NCBI RefSeq assembly: GCF_002214185.1
Contig: NZ_CP022161.1
Coordinates: forward strand, 4,463,767 to 4,527,766
DNA length: 64,000 nt
Direction of reading: 5' to 3'
From: Streptomyces capitiformicae
Lineage (GTDB): Bacteria > Actinomycetota > Actinomycetes > Streptomycetales > Streptomycetaceae
The translations under genes were made by a program, and so were the position numbers. A model generated the notes under the pieces. That model had not been told where the DNA came from. It saw only the letters and a list, made by a program, of their open reading frames with translations, and made no database searches. Shown here piece after piece: positions 16,004 to 24,739 of the stretch (the first letter of the stretch is position 1; each line of letters begins with the position of its first letter).

Positions 16004-19000
16004 ATGTTGAGACCACTGGGGGATTCGTCCTCTCCTTTCCGGAGAAGGACTGTTTGGCATGAGCGCAGCAAGTATCTGCGCTGGACGGCGGGCGGGCTGG
16101 CCGCCGTCATGTCCGTGGGCCTGTTGCAGGGGGCGGCCGAGGCCGCCCCGCAGGCGAAGCCCGCCAAGCCGGGGGCGGTGACCGCCGCGGCCGACATCGC
16201 GTCGGCGAAGGTCGCGGCGCGGTTGTCGGGGAAGCGGGTGGAGGCGCTGTCGGAGCGCACCGAGACCTCGACGACCTGGGTGAACAAGGACGGCAGCCTG
16301 ACGACGGAGCTGTCGGCCGGGCCGGTGCGCTTCGAGCGTGACGGCGCGTGGGTGAACGTCGATGTGGAACTGCGCGAGTCGGGCAGCGGCGTGGAGCCGG
16401 TGGCGCACCCGGGCGGGCTGCGGCTGGCGGGAAAGACGGGTACGCCCGCGAAGTCGCTGAGGGCGGCGCAGCAGTCGAAGGCCGTCGACCTGGTGACGCT
16501 GGGCGAGGGTGATGAGCAGATCACGCTGCGCTGGAAGGGCGGTCTGCCGGAGCCGGTACTGGACGGGACGCGGGCGGAGTACGTCAACGCGGTGCCCGGC
16601 GCGGATGTGGTCGTCGAGGCGACCCGCACCGGCTTCGAGCAGTACGTCGAGATCAAGAAGAGGCCGGACACCGGCGGGTTCTCTTACACGCTGCCGTTGG
16701 AGACCGACGGGCTGAAGGTCGAGCCGCTGAAGAACGGCGGCCTGCAGTTCACCGACGAGAAGAACAAGAAGCGGGCCGTCATGCCCGCGCCGGTGATGTG
16801 GGACTCCACCGTCGACAAGCGCTCCGGCGAGCACACCCGCCGGGTGCCGGTGTCGATGAAGACGGTCGAGAGGGAGGCGGGCGTCGACCTGGTGGTCACC
16901 CCGGATCCCGAGTTCCTCGCCGATCCCGAGACCAAGTACCCCGTGACGGTGGACCCGTCGACGTCCTCGCTGTCGAATGTCTTCGACACCTATGTGCAGC
17001 AGGGCGAGACGGTCGACTGGTCGTCCGACACCGAGCTGGACTTCGGTAACCCGGGCACCACCAACGCAGACGGGACACCCCGCACGGCGCAGTCCTTCAT
17101 CAGCTGGAACACCTCGCCGATCGCCGACGCCCTGGTCTCCAGCGCGAAGCTGAGCCTGTGGAACTTCCACTCGGGCAACCAGGCGAACTGCTCGGCGCAG
17201 TCATGGGAGGTGTGGTCCGCCGGGGCCGCGTCGACGTCCTCCCGGTGGACGAACCGCCCCACCATGACGGCGAAGAAGGCCACCTCGACCGAGACCCGCG
17301 GCAACCCCTCGTGCACCTCCCAGCCGGACGGCTGGATCAACGCCGATGTGACCACGCTGGCGCAGGAGTGGGCCTCGGCCAAGGCCGCCCGCGGGCACAT
17401 GGGTGTGCGCGCGACGAGCGAGACGGCCGTGGCGCAGTGGAAGCGGGTCAACTCCGCGAACGCCGCGGCGAATCCGCCGAAGCTCGTGCTGAACTACAAC
17501 TTCCGGCCGAAGACGGGCACCAAGCAGGAGGCCGGCCCGCCGTTCTTCTCCTACGGCGGCGCCTACATGGTGAACACCACCACACCGACGCTGCGCGACA
17601 CCTTCGTCGACGCCGACGGTGACAAGGTCAACGGCACCTTCCAGATCTACGACAACGCCACCAACACCCAGGTCGGCGAGGTGATCGTCTCGAAGTACGT
17701 GGCTTCCGGGTCCGCGGCGTCGGTGACCGTCCCGTCCGGGGTGCTGAGCAACGGCAAGACGTACAAGTTCCGCACCAACCCCTACGACGGGGCGCACTAC
17801 AACACCGGCTGGTCGGCGTGGAAGACGTTCACCGTCGACACCTCGGCCCCGTCCGCCCCGGCGCAGATCACCTCCACCGACTACCCGGCCGGCCAGTGGG
17901 TCAAGGGTGCCGGCCAGGCCGGTACCTTCACCGTCACCCCGCCCTCCGCGGACCACAACTGGCTGGAGTGGTCGCTGGACGGCGTCACCTGGACCAGGGT
18001 CGCCACCGGCGGCGCCGCCGCGGCCAAGGCGATCTCCATCGCCCCGCCCAAGAACGGCACCCACACCCTCCAGGTGAGGTCCGTCGACAAGGCGGACAAC
18101 AAGTCCGAGGCGAAGGAGTACACCTTCCACGCCGGTTCCGGCGGCTTCGTCCAGCCGGCCGAGGGCGAGCGCACCGCACGCCGGCTGCCGCTGGTCGCCG
18201 AGGCCGAGGGCGGCAAGTACGACAAGGTCTCCTTCTCCTGGCGCCGCTCCGAGGCCGACGCCTGGGTGAAGATCCCCGTCGGGGACGTCACCGCCGGCGG
18301 CACGGCGCTGACCGCCTGGCCGGTCGCGCTCACGGGCGGCAGGAACGCGGCGCTGGTCTGGAACGCCGCCGGCACCGTCGACCCCGACGGCACGGTCCAG
18401 ATCAAGGCCGACTTCACCGGGCCGAACTCCGCCTCCAGCAGCACCGAACCGCTGACCGTGGTCGTGGACCGCAACGCCGACGGCGCGGCCACCACCGAAG
18501 CCGGTCCCGGTTCGCTGAACCTGCTCACCGGTGACTACACACTGTCGGAGACCGACGCGTCGTTCTTCGGCATGACGGTGACGCGGACCGCTTCCTCGCG
18601 GAACCCCGACCAGGGCGCGAAGCAGGAAGGCCAGGCCGCGATCTTCGGCAAGGAGTGGGTCGCGGGCACCATCGCGGACGACACCACGTCCGACTACAGC
18701 CACATCCGCAAGATCTCCGACACCGCGGTCGACGTGGTGCTGTCCGAAGGCGACGCGGTCCACTTCACCGCCAACGCGGCCAAGACCGGCTGGGTCCCCG
18801 AGCCCGGCGCCGAGGCGCTCACCCTCAAGGGCTCCGTCACCGGCTCGTTCACCCTGTCCGACACCGAGGGCACGGTGACGACCTTCGCCAAGCCCGGTTC
18901 GGCGGCCACGACGTGGCAGGTCTCCACCACCCTGATCGACGGTCTGAGCAACACCACCACCAAGGTCGTCTCCGAGACCGTGACCGTGGACGGCAAGACG

Positions 19001-22000
19001 CTGGCCCGCCCCAAGCGGATCATCGCCCCCACCTCGGCCGCCACCGCCGCCGCGTGCGAGGCCGATCCGGCCACCAAGGGCTGCCGGGTACTGGAGTTCG
19101 GCTACGCCACCGCCACGACGGCGACCGGTACCGAGACCGACGCCGACTTCGGTGACTTCACCGGTCAGGTCAAGCAGGTCAAGCTGTGGGCCACCGCCCC
19201 CGGCGCCGGCGCCGCGACCGCAACCGCCGTGGCCTCGTACCGGTACGACTCCGTCGGTCGGCTGCGCCAGCACTGGGACCCGCGCATCGGACAGCAGGCC
19301 GAGACCCAGTACGCCTACCACGAGGGCCGCGTCACCTGGTTCCAGCCGCCGGGCGTGCTGCCGTACACCTTCGACTACGGCAACGCCGGCAGCGGCAACT
19401 CCCCCGGCGCGGGGATGCTGCTCAAGGTCTCCCGCCCGGCGCTGAAGCAGGGCACGGTGGACACCACCGAGGGCGAAGCGGTCACCAGCGTCGTCTACGG
19501 CGTTCCGCTCACCGGCACCAAGGCACCCCACTCCATGGGCGCCGGCGACGTCGCGAAGTGGGGGCAGCTCGACGCCCCGAGCGACGCGACCGCCGTCTTC
19601 CCGGCCGACTCCGTGCCGCCGTCCCACGACGGCGCGGACCTGACGGGCGGCGGCTACACGCGCGCCGAGGTGCACTACCTCGACGCCTCCGGCCGTACCG
19701 TCAACACGGCGGAGCCCGGCAAGCACATCAGCACCACCGAGTACGACCGGTTCGGCAACACCGTCCGTGAACTGAGCGCAGCCAACCGCGAGTTGGCACT
19801 CGGCACGACGGACGCGCAGAAGGACACGCTGACGGGTCTGGGCATCATCTCCCGGTCCACGGCCGAGCGAGCGCACCTGCTGTCGACCACCTCCCTGTTC
19901 AACGAGGCCGGCACCCGGGAACTCGAGGAGTTCGGCCCCCTCCACCGGGTGGACCTGACCGAGGACCTCAAGGACGGAACCACCGTTCTGGTCAAGGCCG
20001 ACACGTCCGTGCCGGCCCGCACCTGGACGGTCAACGAGTACGACGAGGGACGTCCCACCGACGGCACGGCCAAGGTCAGGGACCAGGTCACTCTCAAGAT
20101 CGTCGGCGCCCGTGTCCGCGACTACTACTCGGTCATGGGTGAGAAGCGGGTCACCGAGACCCAGTACGACTGGGCCAAGGGCCTGCCGAAGCTGGTCATC
20201 CAGGACTCCGGCGGCCTGAACCTGACGACCAGCGCCGCGTACGACGCACAGGGGCGGATCACCGACGTCGTGCCTCCGGCCGGCACCGGTGAGGACGCCG
20301 CCAGCCGCGTCACCGAGTACTGGGCGGCCGACGGCACCGGCTTCTGCAAGGGCCGTCCCGAGTGGGCCGACCAGGTCTGCTGGAGCGGACCCGCCGGAAA
20401 GATCACCGGTGGCGGCAGCCGGCCCGACGAGGTGACCGACTCCACCGTGGAGTACGGCTACTTCGGCCAGCCGACCAAGGTCACCGACACCGCCAACGGC
20501 CAGTCGCGCACGACCACCCGGTCGTACGACGACGCGGGCCGGCCGTTGAAGACCACGGTGACCGGCGGCCTCGGCCAGGCGGTCCCGGAGTCCACCGTGG
20601 AGTACGACCCTGCCACGGGCGAGGTCACCAAGATCACCTCTCCGACGGCGGGCACGATCACCAAGGCGTACGACAAGCTCGGCCGCCTCGTCTCGTACAC
20701 CGACGCCGACGGCGGCCGGACCACCACCGCCTACGACGTGCTCGACCGCGCGGTCAAGGTCAGCGACACCGTCCCGTCGACCGTCACCTACACCTACGAC
20801 CACAGCGCCGAGCCGCGCGGGCTGGTCACCAGGACCAGTGACTCCGTCGCCGGTGACTTCTCCGCCACGTACGACGCGGACGGCTCCGTCGCCTCCGAGA
20901 AGCTGCCCGGTGGCTACACCCTGAACGTCACCGAGGACGCCACCGGCGCCCCGACGTCCAGGGCCTACACCCGGGACAGCGACGGCACCACCGTCTACAC
21001 CGACGTGGTGACCCGTTCGGTCCAGGGACGGACGACCAGCCACTCCGGTTGGTCCGACCAGCGCTACGGATACGACAGGGCCGGGCGTCTGACCACGGTC
21101 GAGGACACCGTCGGCGAGGTGTGCACCCGGCGCACGTACACCTTCGACAAGCGCGCCAACCGCACCGGCCTGACCACCGCGACGGGCGAGGCCTCCGGCG
21201 CCTGCCCCACCACGGGAGGCACCACCACCAGCCACACCTACGACAGCGCCGACCGGCTCGTCGACTCCGGTTACTCCTACGACGCCTTCGGCCGCACCAC
21301 CGCCCTGCCGGGCGGCACCGTCGACTACTACGCCAACGACCTCGCCTACCGTCAGACGGCGAACGGCAAGCGGCAGACCTGGCAGCTCGACGCGGCCATG
21401 CGCTTCCGCTCCTGGACGGCCGAGACCGGCAGTGGCACCACCTGGACGCAGACCGCGTCCAAGGTCAACCACTACGGCGACGACAGCGACAACCCCCGCT
21501 GGATCGTCGAGGACACCGCGAGCGGAGCCGTCAGCCGCAACGTGCGGTCCGTCTCCGGCGACCTGGCCGCGGTCACCGGCAAGACCGGTGACACGGAGCT
21601 GCAGTTCACCACCGTCCACGGCGACGTGGCGCTCCAGCTCCCGCTGGACGCGAGCAAGGCACCCGTCGCCGTCGACACGGACGAGTACGGCAACGCCCGC
21701 GAGGGCGGCGGCGCCGGCCGCTACGGCTGGCTCGGCGCCAAGCAGCGCTCCGCCGAGACCCCCACCGGTCTCGTCCTCATGGGGGCCCGCCTCTACAACC
21801 CCACCACCGGCCGGTTCCTGTCCGTCGACCCCGTCACGGGCGGCAGCTGCAACAGCTACGAGTACGTCTGCGGCGACCCCATCAACCTGGTCGACCTCGA
21901 CGGCAGGATGACGGCGGTCGCCCTCGTCGGCATGGCCGGCCTCGGCGTCAGCGCCGGCACGGTACTCGCCGTGATCGGTGTGGGCGCGGTCGTCGCGATC

Positions 22001-22255
22001 ATCGGCCTCATCTGGTGGAAGGGCAAGAAATGGGCCATCAACAAGGTGAAGAGGCTCTGGCGCGAGGCCCGCAAATCCGGGAAGGAGAAGGGGAACGATG
22101 TGCCCGACTTCGCCAAGGGTGAGCGGAAAGGAAAAAATGAAACGCTCGACAAGGCGACCGACCGGGTCATGAAGAAGGGCGGATACCGTCCGCCGTACCA
22201 AAAGGGGCCGAGGTCGGTCTACAACAAGGTCCGCAAGTATCTGTCCCGTAACTGA
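16004..22255 (+). CDS. Secreted RHS/YD-repeat polymorphic toxin with DNRLRE domain
   Basis: The 2083-residue protein has an N-terminal Sec-type signal (RWTAGGLAAVMSVGLLQGAA, then AEAAPQ). A DNRLRE-type beta domain follows at about 310-510, then fibronectin-like segments, and a long array of YD repeats such as YDDAGRPL and YDKLGRLVSYTD at about 1080-1870. The RHS core is GARLYNPTTGRFLSVDP near 1926-1942. After GDPINLVDLDG the variable tip begins: a long hydrophobic stretch (about 1970-2005) and a basic end with YQKGPRSVYNKVRKYLSRN. This tip should be the toxin, delivered to neighbouring cells. Tip ends of the pattern G-Y-GP-S-YNK-K recur in RHS toxins. The activity is unknown. The immunity candidate follows. 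Confidence 0.9.
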   Translation: MLRPLGDSSSPFRRRTVWHERSKYLRWTAGGLAAVMSVGLLQGAAEAAPQAKPAKPGAVTAAADIASAKVAARLSGKRVEALSERTETSTTWVNKDGSLTTELSAGPVRFERDGAWVNVDVELRESGSGVEPVAHPGGLRLAGKTGTPAKSLRAAQQSKAVDLVTLGEGDEQITLRWKGGLPEPVLDGTRAEYVNAVPGADVVVEATRTGFEQYVEIKKRPDTGGFSYTLPLETDGLKVEPLKNGGLQFTDEKNKKRAVMPAPVMWDSTVDKRSGEHTRRVPVSMKTVEREAGVDLVVTPDPEFLADPETKYPVTVDPSTSSLSNVFDTYVQQGETVDWSSDTELDFGNPGTTNADGTPRTAQSFISWNTSPIADALVSSAKLSLWNFHSGNQANCSAQSWEVWSAGAASTSSRWTNRPTMTAKKATSTETRGNPSCTSQPDGWINADVTTLAQEWASAKAARGHMGVRATSETAVAQWKRVNSANAAANPPKLVLNYNFRPKTGTKQEAGPPFFSYGGAYMVNTTTPTLRDTFVDADGDKVNGTFQIYDNATNTQVGEVIVSKYVASGSAASVTVPSGVLSNGKTYKFRTNPYDGAHYNTGWSAWKTFTVDTSAPSAPAQITSTDYPAGQWVKGAGQAGTFTVTPPSADHNWLEWSLDGVTWTRVATGGAAAAKAISIAPPKNGTHTLQVRSVDKADNKSEAKEYTFHAGSGGFVQPAEGERTARRLPLVAEAEGGKYDKVSFSWRRSEADAWVKIPVGDVTAGGTALTAWPVALTGGRNAALVWNAAGTVDPDGTVQIKADFTGPNSASSSTEPLTVVVDRNADGAATTEAGPGSLNLLTGDYTLSETDASFFGMTVTRTASSRNPDQGAKQEGQAAIFGKEWVAGTIADDTTSDYSHIRKISDTAVDVVLSEGDAVHFTANAAKTGWVPEPGAEALTLKGSVTGSFTLSDTEGTVTTFAKPGSAATTWQVSTTLIDGLSNTTTKVVSETVTVDGKTLARPKRIIAPTSAATAAACEADPATKGCRVLEFGYATATTATGTETDADFGDFTGQVKQVKLWATAPGAGAATATAVASYRYDSVGRLRQHWDPRIGQQAETQYAYHEGRVTWFQPPGVLPYTFDYGNAGSGNSPGAGMLLKVSRPALKQGTVDTTEGEAVTSVVYGVPLTGTKAPHSMGAGDVAKWGQLDAPSDATAVFPADSVPPSHDGADLTGGGYTRAEVHYLDASGRTVNTAEPGKHISTTEYDRFGNTVRELSAANRELALGTTDAQKDTLTGLGIISRSTAERAHLLSTTSLFNEAGTRELEEFGPLHRVDLTEDLKDGTTVLVKADTSVPARTWTVNEYDEGRPTDGTAKVRDQVTLKIVGARVRDYYSVMGEKRVTETQYDWAKGLPKLVIQDSGGLNLTTSAAYDAQGRITDVVPPAGTGEDAASRVTEYWAADGTGFCKGRPEWADQVCWSGPAGKITGGGSRPDEVTDSTVEYGYFGQPTKVTDTANGQSRTTTRSYDDAGRPLKTTVTGGLGQAVPESTVEYDPATGEVTKITSPTAGTITKAYDKLGRLVSYTDADGGRTTTAYDVLDRAVKVSDTVPSTVTYTYDHSAEPRGLVTRTSDSVAGDFSATYDADGSVASEKLPGGYTLNVTEDATGAPTSRAYTRDSDGTTVYTDVVTRSVQGRTTSHSGWSDQRYGYDRAGRLTTVEDTVGEVCTRRTYTFDKRANRTGLTTATGEASGACPTTGGTTTSHTYDSADRLVDSGYSYDAFGRTTALPGGTVDYYANDLAYRQTANGKRQTWQLDAAMRFRSWTAETGSGTTWTQTASKVNHYGDDSDNPRWIVEDTASGAVSRNVRSVSGDLAAVTGKTGDTELQFTTVHGDVALQLPLDASKAPVAVDTDEYGNAREGGGAGRYGWLGAKQRSAETPTGLVLMGARLYNPTTGRFLSVDPVTGGSCNSYEYVCGDPINLVDLDGRMTAVALVGMAGLGVSAGTVLAVIGVGAVVAIIGLIWWKGKKWAINKVKRLWREARKSGKEKGNDVPDFAKGERKGKNETLDKATDRVMKKGGYRPPYQKGPRSVYNKVRKYLSRN

Positions 22256-22286
22256 GCAGGACTGAGGACCCAGCGAAACCGAAGAT

Positions 22287-22325
22287 CCGCGGCCCGCGTC
22301 GGCGAACACGCCGAGCGGGCCGCGG
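22287..22325 (+). terminator. Terminator/attenuator between RHS toxin and immunity gene
   Basis: A 10-bp stem (22287-22296 with 22316-22325) encloses an inner TCGGCG/CGCCGA stem and is followed by TCTCCCTTTT. It lies only 30 bases before the immunity ATG, so read-through or a separate promoter must serve that gene. Confidence 0.7.
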
Positions 22326-22354
22326 TCTCCCTTTTGAGACACGAGGTGATCACG

Positions 22355-22681
22355 ATGGACGGACAGAGCCGGGCCTATCTGCTGTGGCATGTCAGGCACG
22401 CCGAGCCGGCCGATGGGTCGGAGATCCGGCACTTCGCCGCGGACGACGACTTCTGGGCCGACGAGGAGGAAGGGGACGACGTCAAACTCCTGGGCGTCTA
22501 CTCGAGCCGGGAGAAGGCCCAGGAGCGCATCGTCCGGGCACGTCTGCTCCCGGGGTTCCGTGACGAGCCGGAGTGCTTCTACATCGAGGAGTTCACGGTG
22601 GACGCCGACGAGTGGAAGGACGGCTTCGTGACCGTCATGACCGGCGGTGAGGGCTCCGAGGAGACGGAGAAGACGGACTGA
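22355..22681 (+). CDS. DUF7336-type protein, putative immunity protein of the RHS toxin
   Basis: The ATG at 22355 has GAGGTGA seven bases upstream; the frame is open from 22334. The 108-residue acidic protein contains the DUF7336 pattern WHVRH, DVKLLGVYSSREKAQERI and LLPGFRDEP followed by FYIEEF. Such small acidic proteins commonly sit immediately 3' of RHS toxins in actinobacteria and are taken as immunity proteins. It has no signal or membrane segment, so it would neutralise an intracellular toxin. The pairing is inferred from position and acidity. Confidence 0.7.
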   Translation: MDGQSRAYLLWHVRHAEPADGSEIRHFAADDDFWADEEEGDDVKLLGVYSSREKAQERIVRARLLPGFRDEPECFYIEEFTVDADEWKDGFVTVMTGGEGSEETEKTD

Positions 22682-22714
22682 ACGGCCTGGACCGGGGTAC
22701 GCCGGAATCGGCCC

Positions 22715-22754
22715 GCTCACGGGTGCGGTGCCGATCGGCACCGCACCCGTGAGC
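22715..22754. terminator. 40-bp perfect palindrome (bidirectional terminator-like)
   Basis: GCTCACGGGTGCGGTGCCGA is followed directly by its exact reverse complement. This gives an uninterrupted 20-bp stem 34 bases after the immunity gene. In RNA it would fold as a long hairpin with a few bases opened for the loop. Confidence 0.75.
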
Positions 22755-22776
22755 GTGGCGTGGCACCCTTTCCTTC

Positions 22777-23181
22777 ATGCCTTCCCGGAATCGTCGACTC
22801 CCTCGACATCGCTCCTGGCCCTTGACGGCCACGGATATCAGCGAAGCGCTCGACGATCAGATGGCGCACGTCAGCGATGTCAGCTTCCTCACCGGGCACA
22901 GCGAAGAGGGATACGTCCTCGGAATTGAGTGGACCGCGGCGCAACCCTTCAACTACGGACGCGGAATTCATCCCGACGCGAGCGGTTTCCGCATCGATGT
23001 CCTGCCCGTTCCCGCGGCTGATCGTGCCGATGCGCGGACTGCCTTGCGGACATACGCACTGCCCCAACTCGGCGAGTGGATCAACCAGGCGCTCGCCGCC
23101 CCCGAGACCTGGCGCTCCAGCGACCACCGTCGTTACTGGCGGCTCGCCGACGGCCTTCTCACTCACCACGACCAACACTGA
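22777..23181 (+). CDS. Hypothetical protein downstream of RHS locus
   Basis: The 134-residue protein has a basic first 18 residues and then a compact globular part with DVSFLTGHSEEGYVLGIEW, FNYGRGIHPDASGFRIDVLPVPA and LPQLGEWINQAL. No domain is recognised. Standalone proteins of this shape occur in Streptomyces. Neither ATG 22777 nor the internal ATG 22861 has a clear ribosome site, so the start is uncertain. Being next to the toxin locus, it might be an orphan immunity protein, which is speculative. Confidence 0.6.
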   Translation: MPSRNRRLPRHRSWPLTATDISEALDDQMAHVSDVSFLTGHSEEGYVLGIEWTAAQPFNYGRGIHPDASGFRIDVLPVPAADRADARTALRTYALPQLGEWINQALAAPETWRSSDHRRYWRLADGLLTHHDQH

Positions 23182-23551
23182 ACCGTTCCTGGGGACTGAG
23201 CGGGAGTGATCCCGACTCAGCCGCACGCCCCGAACGGTCTTGGACGCTCCCCCAGACTCCGTCCGGGGGGGGACCCCAGGTCCCCGGCGTACTCAACCCC
23301 GAGGCGGCGACACGCATCCCGTGCGTGGTCCGATCCCGGGAGGCCCCCGCGGCCGGAGGCCGCTATGGACACTGCCCTGTACGACCTGCCTGTACGACCT
23401 GGCCAAATGGGTACGGCCAGAGGCGACGGGGAGGCCCCGGACCATCTCTCTGGTGGAGCGGGGGCCCCGCACGCCGGCGCCGTACCCGGCGTCCCAGATC
23501 GCACGGCAACGCCAACCCGACTGGCCCACAGTGCTGCAAGCCTGCACGGCT
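23182..23551. other. 370-bp region without a supported gene
   Basis: Open frames exist in both directions, but none shows a ribosome site or domain. The region holds a CCCCAGACTCCGTCCGGGGG hairpin-like motif near 23250 and an imperfect tandem TGTACGACCTG repeat near 23378-23400. It probably contains debris between the RHS locus and the 3' end of the P450 gene. Confidence 0.45.
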
Positions 23552-24739
23552 TCACACGACGAGAGGCAGGGAGGTGAGGCCGCGCATCAGGCGGGTATGG
23601 CGCCAGGTCAGTTTTTCGGCGGGGACTGCCAGGCGGGCATCGGGGAAGCGGGTGATGAGGCAGCGGAGGGCGAGTTCGGCTTCGGCTCGGGCCAGAGGGG
23701 CTCCCAGGCAGCGGTGGATGCCGTGGCCGAAGGCCAGGTGGCCGTTGGCGGCGCGAGAGAGGTCGAGTTGGTCGGGGGCGGGGAAGCGGTGGGGGTCGCG
23801 ATTGGCGGCGCCGGGGGCGATGAGTACCGGGGCGCCTGCGGGGATCTCGGTGCCGCCGAGGGTGAGCGGTTCGGTGGTGTAGCGGAATGTGGCGATGCCT
23901 ACAGGTGAGTCGAAGCGCAGCAGTTCGTCCAGGGCGTTCTCGAGGAGGTGGGGGGCGGACCTCAAGCGGTCCAGGTATTCCGGGTGTTGGAGCAGCGCCA
24001 GGGCCGCGTTGCCGATGAAGTTGGTTGTCGTCTCGTGGCCTGCCACCAGGAGGAGGACGGCGAGTGAGACCAGTTCTTCCTCGGTCAGGCGGTCCTGGCC
24101 GTCCTGGCCGTCTCGGGCGGCGATGAGGTCGTCGAGCAGGCTCTCACCGGGGGACTTGCGTGTGGCGGCGACCAGGTCGGTCATGTAGTGGGCGATGGCG
24201 TGGGAGGCGGCGTCGATCCGGGCGGGGGATCCGGCGGCGAACAGGTCGCTCGACCAGGTGCGCACGAGCCCGCGGTCGGATTCCGGTACGCCCAGCATCT
24301 CGCAGATGACGGTGACCGGGAGGGGTACCGCGAGGGTCTCGACGAGGTCCACCGGGCCGTGGTCCGGCCAGGCGTCGAGCAACTCGTCGACCAGGGCGGC
24401 GATGTAGGGGCGCAGGCGGGCGACGGCGCCGGTGGTGAACGCCTTCGTCACCAGGGACCGTAGTCGTGCGTGCTCGGGTGGGTCGGTGGCGAGCATGTTC
24501 TGGGAGACGGCCGGGTGGAGATCGCGCTGTGAGGGCCGGTCCGCGAAGAATCGTGCGGTGTTCTTCGAGAGGCGGGGATCGGTGAACGCCTCCCGGGCCT
24601 CCGCGTAGCCCGTGACCAGGTAGCTGTAGCGGCCTCCGGAACCCGTGGGCACCTTCCGCACCGGTGCGGCGTCGCGCAGTCGGGCGTAGGTCGGGTAGGG
24701 GTCGGCGAAGAAGCGCGGGTCCTGCAACGGGTCGGTCAC
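23552..24739 (-). CDS. Cytochrome P450
   Basis: The start is GTG 24739 (VTDPLQDPRFFADPYPTYARL), whose GTGA overlaps the stop of the upstream membrane-protein gene; the longer frame to 24844 is not P450-like. The 395-residue protein has an I-helix AGHETTTN, the K-helix ExxR (DELLR), and the haem ligand loop FGHGIHRCLGAPLARAE with the proximal Cys. It is a soluble class I bacterial P450 that needs ferredoxin and reductase encoded elsewhere. Translational coupling ties its job to the XRE-ImmA-DUF6545 operon. The substrate is unknown. Confidence 0.92.
   Translation of the reverse strand: MTDPLQDPRFFADPYPTYARLRDAAPVRKVPTGSGGRYSYLVTGYAEAREAFTDPRLSKNTARFFADRPSQRDLHPAVSQNMLATDPPEHARLRSLVTKAFTTGAVARLRPYIAALVDELLDAWPDHGPVDLVETLAVPLPVTVICEMLGVPESDRGLVRTWSSDLFAAGSPARIDAASHAIAHYMTDLVAATRKSPGESLLDDLIAARDGQDGQDRLTEEELVSLAVLLLVAGHETTTNFIGNAALALLQHPEYLDRLRSAPHLLENALDELLRFDSPVGIATFRYTTEPLTLGGTEIPAGAPVLIAPGAANRDPHRFPAPDQLDLSRAANGHLAFGHGIHRCLGAPLARAEAELALRCLITRFPDARLAVPAEKLTWRHTRLMRGLTSLPLVV

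Noticed and set aside
17201..22741. A 1846-codon open frame antisense to the RHS gene
   Set aside because: Its composition (Val/Gly/Arg/Asp) is the mirror of a codon-biased GC-rich gene, with no domain and no ribosome site.
23206..23577. A 123-codon plus-strand ORF
   Set aside because: No ribosome site, no domain, Pro/Arg/Gly-rich translation, and overlap with the 3' end of the P450 gene.
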